DNA of 20,860 nucleotides from an uncultured Eubacteriales bacterium (GTDB taxonomy: Bacteria > Bacillota > Clostridia > Christensenellales > Aristaeellaceae): contig USFL01000005.1 in assembly GCA_900553905.1 (NCBI GenBank), positions 1 through 20,860 of the forward strand, written 5' to 3'. Position 1 is the stretch's first letter, and every line of letters starts with the position of its first letter. This document shows positions 16,882 to 20,860 of this stretch, piece after piece. Under the pieces are notes generated by a model. It searched no databases. It worked only from the letters and a program-made list of their open reading frames with translations, and was not told the origin of the DNA. The translations under genes were made by a program, and so were the position numbers.

Positions 16882-17833
16882 TTACATATAATTGACCCAT
16901 TTTTTCTCGCCTCGGAACTGCACAAAGGTCACGAGCAGAACGATGACCAGCAGCACCATGGACACGGCGCTGGCAACGCCGTACTGTGCGGAGGTCGCAA
17001 TGCCCTCGCCGCCGAAGCTGAGCTCAAAGATGTAGGTGACCAGCATCTTTGTGGAACGCCCCGGTCCGCCCTGCGTCATAATGGCAACCACATCATAGAT
17101 TTTGAAGCAGTAGATCACCATCATGATGGAGCAGAAGAAGGTCGTGGGGGTGAGCATGGGCATGGTGATTTTTCTGAACTGCTGCCAGCCGTTTGCGCCG
17201 TCCATGGTCGCGGCCTCGTAAAGCTCCATGGGCACGCCCTGCAATCCCGCCAGATACATGACCATGTAGTACCCCGCGTTGCGCCACACGCTGACGACGA
17301 TGATGGCCCAGATGGCCAGCTCCCGGCTGGAGGTCCAGCTTTTGCTGAAGCCCAGGCCCACATGGCTGAGCAGCTGGCTGAAGGGACCGTTTTTCATCAA
17401 AAGAAAATTCCAGCATACGCAGATGGCCACCAGCGAGGCCACATAGGGGAAGAACAGCACCGCGCGGAACACCTTCGCGCCCCCGGATTCCCTTGTTGAG
17501 CAGCAGCGCCAGTCCCAACGCGCATCCCAGCGTAAGGGGAACGGTGACAATGGTGTAATACACGGTATTTTTGAGCGCAATGCCAAGATTGCTCTTGGTA
17601 AAACTGAAGTCGTGAAAAATATAGCGGAAGTTTTCCAGGCCGACAAAGGTAATGTTCTGGCCGCCGCCCCAGTCCATGAAGGAGAGCGCGACGGAAAACA
17701 CGACGGGGATCATTGTGAAAACAAGGAAGCCGATGAAGTTTGGCGCCAGAAACGAATAGGCAATGAGCGTATTGCGCTTTTCCAGCTTGCTCATGCGCCC
17801 TTTTTTCGCAACAGTTCCCTGTGCCATTGGCAT
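16882..17833 (-). pseudogene. Carbohydrate (CUT1) ABC transporter permease, MalF/UgpA-like, frameshifted
   Basis: The gene for the first CUT1 permease, split across two frames. Codons from ATG 17833 encode the N-terminal part (LIAYSFLAPNFIGFLVFTMI, then LLLNKGIRG). Sense then continues in another frame (AKVFRAVLFFPYVASLV) to the stop at 16882, including the EAA loop ELYEAATMDGANGWQQFRK. The change falls in a run of five C (forward strand 17480-17484): with four, IRGAKVFRAV reads through and the product is 316 residues, the normal family length. The N-terminal frame otherwise continues into Arg/His-rich nonsense to 17093. This is either a real inactivating insertion or a homopolymer error. Start ATG 17833 is preceded by GAGGAAGG. 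It should pair with the permease at 15999-16865. Confidence 0.85.
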
Positions 17834-17885
17834 ACCTTCCTCTCGTGGTTATTCACGGCGGCCGCCCGCCGCCGAAGATGGAAAC

Positions 17886-17914
17886 CGGGGGAGAGCGGCC
17901 GGCGCCCTCCCCCG
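17886..17914 (-). other. GC-rich intercistronic stem-loop between the CUT1 binding protein and permease genes
   Basis: CGGGGGAG (17886-17893) and CTCCCCCG (17907-17914) form an eight-bp GC-rich stem around a 13-base loop that can itself pair in part. It begins 19 bases after the binding protein stop and lacks a proper T-run on the reverse strand. It resembles the mRNA-protecting hairpins that keep binding protein transcripts more abundant than permease transcripts. A second GC palindrome (about 17856-17874) follows before the permease ribosome site. Confidence 0.6.
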
Positions 17915-17932
17915 TGGGTGAAATGAAGGATG

Positions 17933-19168
17933 TTACTTTGCGACAAACTCGGCAGCGCGCTCTTCCATCTCCGCAATGCCCTCGTCAACCGTGAGCTCGC
18001 GGGCCATAATCAGGGTGTGCTCCTCGTTTACGATGGTCTTGATTTCGTTCACGCCTTCGCCGATGGGCCATTCCAGGGCGATGGCGCTGGGAATCAGAGC
18101 GCCCAGGCTGGTTTCGTCGGTGGGGAAGCCCTCGGCGGAAGCCATCACGCTGGCGACCTCGTCGCTCACATAGGCGGGACGGGTGCCGGTTGCGGCCACG
18201 GCCTTTGCGCCCTCTTCGGAGCACAGCCAGGAAGCAAACGTCCAGGCGGCGTCGGGATTGGCGCTCTTGGCGCTCACGGCGATGCCGGTGGGGGAGCCGA
18301 AGGAGGAACCGGCGGGAACGCCTTCCAGATGCGGTACGGCGGAGATGCCCCAGTCAAATCCGGAAGCGGTGCCATCCTTGAAATAACCAATCAGGGTGGA
18401 TACATACCAGTAGCCCATGGGCATCATGGCGATGTTGCCCTGCGCAAAGGCGCCGGAGTAATGCAGGCCGGAAGCCTTGAGCTCGTCATAGGTCATGACC
18501 ACGCCGTCATCCTCAAGGGCAAGGACCAGGTCGTAGAAGTACTTCAGGTCGCTGTACTCGCCGTCGGCCAGGGTGTTTACGCCGTCGCACACGGCCCAGT
18601 TGGCCACCGCGGACAGCCAGGTGTGGTAATGCGAGCCGTAGGCGCCGGTCTTTTCGTTGACCTCGCGGGCAGCGGCGGCATAATCATCCCACGTCATGTC
18701 GTTGGTGGGGTAGGCAACGCCGGCCTGGTCAAACAGGGTCTTGTTGTAGAACAGCACCCAGAAGTCGGCGCGGAAGGGCAGCGCGTAATACTTGCCGTCG
18801 TTGGTGTTGATATAGCAGGTATCCATGCCGGCATACTTGCTCATATCCATTCCGGCTTGGGCGATCAGGTCGTCCATGGGAACCAGGAAGCCCTGATCGG
18901 ACCAGTTCTGCATGTCGGACAGCTCTTTCACAAAGTAGAGGTCGGTGGTGTCGCCGCCGGCGAGCATGGTGCTGCACTTGATGTTGTAATCCTGGGAAGC
19001 CAGATCGACGTATTCGATGGTGATGCCGGGATTGGCGGCTTCGAAGCCCGTCTTGATTGCCTCGTAATAAGGCGTGGTGGTCAGGTCCCAGCAGGCCACG
19101 GTCAGGGTGGTGCTTTCCTCCGCAACGGCGGGCGCCATCGTGGCGATCATCAGCATAGCCAACAGCAT
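17933..19168 (-). CDS. Carbohydrate (CUT1) ABC transporter substrate-binding protein; original start codon apparently lost
   Basis: An exported oligosaccharide-binding protein of the extracellular solute-binding family 1. From the ATG at 19168 it is 411 residues. Family blocks include FEAANPGITIEYV, LAGGDTTDLYFV, YYALPFRADFWVLFYNKTLFDQAG, FAQGNIAMMPMGYW and DAAWTFASWLCSEEGAKA. It has no lipobox; cleavage is expected after TMAPAVA. The natural N-terminus was probably MKKLLAMLLAML: codons AAG AAA CTG CTC GCT precede the ATG in frame, but TAG stands where ATG should be. Dropping one base (forward T19185) restores ATG nine bases after AGGAAGG. From 19168 the signal peptide lacks its basic N-terminus and the spacing to the ribosome site is poor, so expression may be low. 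It is first in the operon, under the palindrome-controlled promoter. Confidence 0.9.
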   Translation of the reverse strand: MLLAMLMIATMAPAVAEESTTLTVACWDLTTTPYYEAIKTGFEAANPGITIEYVDLASQDYNIKCSTMLAGGDTTDLYFVKELSDMQNWSDQGFLVPMDDLIAQAGMDMSKYAGMDTCYINTNDGKYYALPFRADFWVLFYNKTLFDQAGVAYPTNDMTWDDYAAAAREVNEKTGAYGSHYHTWLSAVANWAVCDGVNTLADGEYSDLKYFYDLVLALEDDGVVMTYDELKASGLHYSGAFAQGNIAMMPMGYWYVSTLIGYFKDGTASGFDWGISAVPHLEGVPAGSSFGSPTGIAVSAKSANPDAAWTFASWLCSEEGAKAVAATGTRPAYVSDEVASVMASAEGFPTDETSLGALIPSAIALEWPIGEGVNEIKTIVNEEHTLIMARELTVDEGIAEMEERAAEFVAK

Positions 19169-19222
19169 AGCGAGCAGTTTCTTCTATAAAGATGATCCTT
19201 CCTCTCTTTTTGTTCGGGACAA

Positions 19223-19238
19223 ATGTAACCGATAACAT
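19223..19238. promoter_or_regulatory. LacI/CcpA-type operator 1 (cre-like) in the leader of the uronate operon
   Basis: ATGTAACCGATAACAT is a near-palindrome matching the perfect palindrome at 19401-19416 in 14 of 16 positions. Its inner 14 bases also fit the CcpA cre consensus TGWAANCGNTNWCA at every defined position. It lies about 50-65 bases downstream of the predicted reverse start point, so a bound repressor could block elongation. It could serve the local LacI protein, CcpA, or both. Confidence 0.7.
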
Positions 19239-19295
19239 TTTCGTTTTGAAAATGTTTCCGCGCAATCAGGTTTCATTCGTCCTTTATTTGACCTT

Positions 19296-19325
19296 ATTAT
19301 AAATGCTTTTATAATACCATGTCAA
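19296..19325 (-). promoter_or_regulatory. Promoter of the uronate transport and catabolism operon
   Basis: On the reverse strand a perfect TTGACA (19325-19320) and a perfect TATAAT (19301-19296) are separated by 18 bases, a strong sigma-A type promoter. Transcription would start near 19289, giving a leader of about 100 bases that contains operator 1 and the AGGAAGG ribosome site. It faces away from the divergent regulator promoter. Confidence 0.82.
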
Positions 19326-19400
19326 CCCAAAGATGCCACAATTTGAAAATACACCAGTTCTATTGTTTGAAAATTCGCATATATTCGTTTAATTACAACA

Positions 19401-19416
19401 ATGTTACCGGTAACAT
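19401..19416. promoter_or_regulatory. LacI-type operator 2, perfect 16-bp palindrome
   Basis: ATGTTACCGGTAACAT is a perfect palindrome with a central CCGG, a common form of LacI-family operator. It ends seven bases upstream of the regulator -35 box. Centre-to-centre distance to operator 1 is 178 bases, near 17 helical turns, which would allow looping. It deviates from the cre consensus at one defined position, so the local regulator is the likelier ligand. Confidence 0.75.
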
Positions 19417-19423
19417 AATCTCG

Positions 19424-19452
19424 TTGATCTTTCGGCGGATTGGTAGTATAAT
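19424..19452 (+). promoter_or_regulatory. Promoter of the locus 2 LacI-type regulator
   Basis: TTGATC at 19424-19429 and a perfect TATAAT at 19447-19452 are spaced by 17 bases. The transcript would start near 19459 and carry GGAGG at 19466-19470, nine bases before the GTG start at 19480. Operator 2 adjoins the -35 box, so autoregulation is likely. Confidence 0.8.
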
Positions 19453-19479
19453 AAAATGCAGAAATGGAGGGGCAACATC

Positions 19480-20541
19480 GTGGGAAAAAGCGCAACGATC
19501 TATGATATCGCCCGAAAAGCCGGCGTGTCTACCGCCACGGTAACCCGTGTTACATCAGGCAGCCCGTACGTGAAAGCAAGCACGCGCGAACGTGTTCAGC
19601 AGATCATCGACGAATGCGGCTATGTGCCCAGCGCTGCCGCGCACAACCTGGAAGGCAGCGATACGCGCACCATCGGCATCGTTATGCCCGCCGTTGTCAA
19701 CCCCTATTTTGACCGCATCTACAACACGGTCTACGAGGTGGCCGGCCAGAACGGGTATTATGCCTTTTTGATGAGAATCAACGAAAGCCAACCCATCCCC
19801 CGGGAACTGATAGACGAAATTATCCGACGGCGCATGGACGGCGTGATTTTTGCCGGTAACATCTGGAGTTCGCGCCGTTCGGGCCTGACGGATGCTTTGG
19901 GGCGTCTGCGGGGGCATATGCCCGCGGTTGCGATTTGCCCCCCCGCAACGGATCTGGACTGCATCTGCATTCACAGCGATCTGGTCAGTTGCTCACGGCT
20001 GCCGGTGCGGCACCTGCATGCCCTGGGGCACAGGCGAATCGCTTTTATCGGCGGGTCCATGCAGCTGAAGGATTCCAGCAAACGGGGCGAAAATTTTCTG
20101 TAGGAGCTGCGGGCGTTGGGGCTGTGCGATTTTCCGGATTATCATGTAAGCTGCGGATTTGATATGGAAAGCGGCGAACGCGCGGTGCTGCGCATGCTTT
20201 CGGGGCTGGAGCGCCGTCAATGGCCGACGGGGATGATTGCGTTCAACGACCTCATTGCGCTGGGGGCCATGAAACAGCTCAAGCGCATGGGAATCCGGCT
20301 GCCCGAGGAAATGGCCATTATCGGCTGTGACGATCAGTTTTTTTGCCCATATACCGACCCTGCGCTTACATCGGTTGACCTGCACCCGGAAGAGATGGCC
20401 TCCAGCGCGGTTCGTGAGCTCCTCTTTGCCCATGAAAACAACGGCGAGGCTGGCGACCACGCCTTCAGCATGATGCATGAAGCCACCTTGGTGGTGCGGG
20501 AGAGCTGCGGCGCAAAGCTGGGATACCGCAAGCTGGGATGA
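19480..20541 (+). pseudogene. LacI/CcpA-type regulator (locus 2), interrupted by an in-frame amber codon
   Basis: Encodes a LacI-family repressor of about 353 residues if read through. The start is GTG at 19480 (MGKSATIYDIARKAGVSTAT), with GGAGG nine bases upstream. The helix-turn-helix is at about 4-24 and the effector domain starts near TRTIGIVMPAVVNPYF. HLHALGHRRIAFIGG and IIGCDDQFFCPYTDPALTSVDL are family blocks. A TAG at 20101-20103 interrupts SKRGENFL-ELRALGL; the frame is unchanged on both sides and no residues appear to be missing, so one substitution (CAG to TAG would do) explains it. As it stands, translation gives 207 residues lacking the second effector subdomain. Causes: recent mutation, sequencing error, or, less likely, suppression. 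It should control the divergent uronate operon through the two palindromes. Confidence 0.85.

Positions 20542-20860
<319 letters not shown>

Noticed and set aside
19236..19254. CATTTTC/GAAAATG inverted repeat next to operator 1, considered as a third operator or terminator
   Set aside because: AT-rich seven-bp arms of a kind expected by chance, with no match to the CCG-centred operators and no T-run.

Overview
The window looks like a GC-rich (about 60% by eye, not computed) Firmicutes-type genome, probably an uncultured Clostridia-like gut or rumen bacterium. Evidence: strong AGGAGG-type ribosome binding sites, compact operons with ATGA stop/start overlaps, LacI-family local regulators, sugar ABC transporters, and TGA/TAA stop codons. 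This placement is an inference. No rRNA, tRNA, CRISPR array, transposase or phage gene was seen. The window is two sugar-utilisation loci of the same plan: a forward LacI-type regulator transcribed away from a long reverse-strand transport and catabolism operon.

Locus 1 (1-8358). A LacI regulator (7351-8358, +) diverges from a reverse operon. In transcription order the operon holds a ribose-type (CUT2) binding protein, a DUF2291 lipoprotein, a double ATPase, a permease, the N-terminal and C-terminal halves of a split transketolase, and a glycerol-kinase-like FGGY kinase cut off by the window start. It reads as import of a free monosaccharide or polyol, phosphorylation, and two-carbon transfer. 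The sugar is not proven. D-apiose/apulose is one specific candidate because that known pathway uses an FGGY kinase and a split transketolase; xylulose, ribulose or a tetrulose are alternatives.

Locus 2 (8416-20541). A LacI/CcpA-type regulator (19480-20541, +) diverges from a reverse operon: CUT1 binding protein, two permeases, a heparinase II/III-family protein, a DUF2264 protein, a GH88 unsaturated uronyl hydrolase, an unrecognised beta-rich protein with a discoidin-like C-terminal half, KduI and KduD. None of the enzymes has a signal peptide. The model is therefore import of uronate-containing oligosaccharides, intracellular beta-elimination, release of the 4,5-unsaturated uronic acid by GH88, and conversion by KduI and KduD to 2-keto-3-deoxygluconate. 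KDG kinase, KDPG aldolase and the ABC ATPase for this importer are not in the window. A terminator-like hairpin lies about 264 bases beyond kduD.

Control. Two related 16-bp palindromes with central CCG(A/G) sit in the 19.2-19.45 kb divergent region, and one fits the CcpA cre consensus exactly. Locus 1 has a different, AT-rich inverted repeat between its divergent genes. Each binding protein is followed by a GC-rich hairpin, as expected if it is expressed above its downstream genes.

Oddities. Three single-base lesions cluster in the transport and regulator genes of locus 2: a lost start codon on the binding protein, a one-base insertion in a G5 run of the first permease, and an in-frame amber codon in the regulator. 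The window ends in a (GCAA)n microsatellite just downstream of a good promoter. Either the importer and regulator are decaying, or sequence quality falls toward a contig end. Raw reads would decide.
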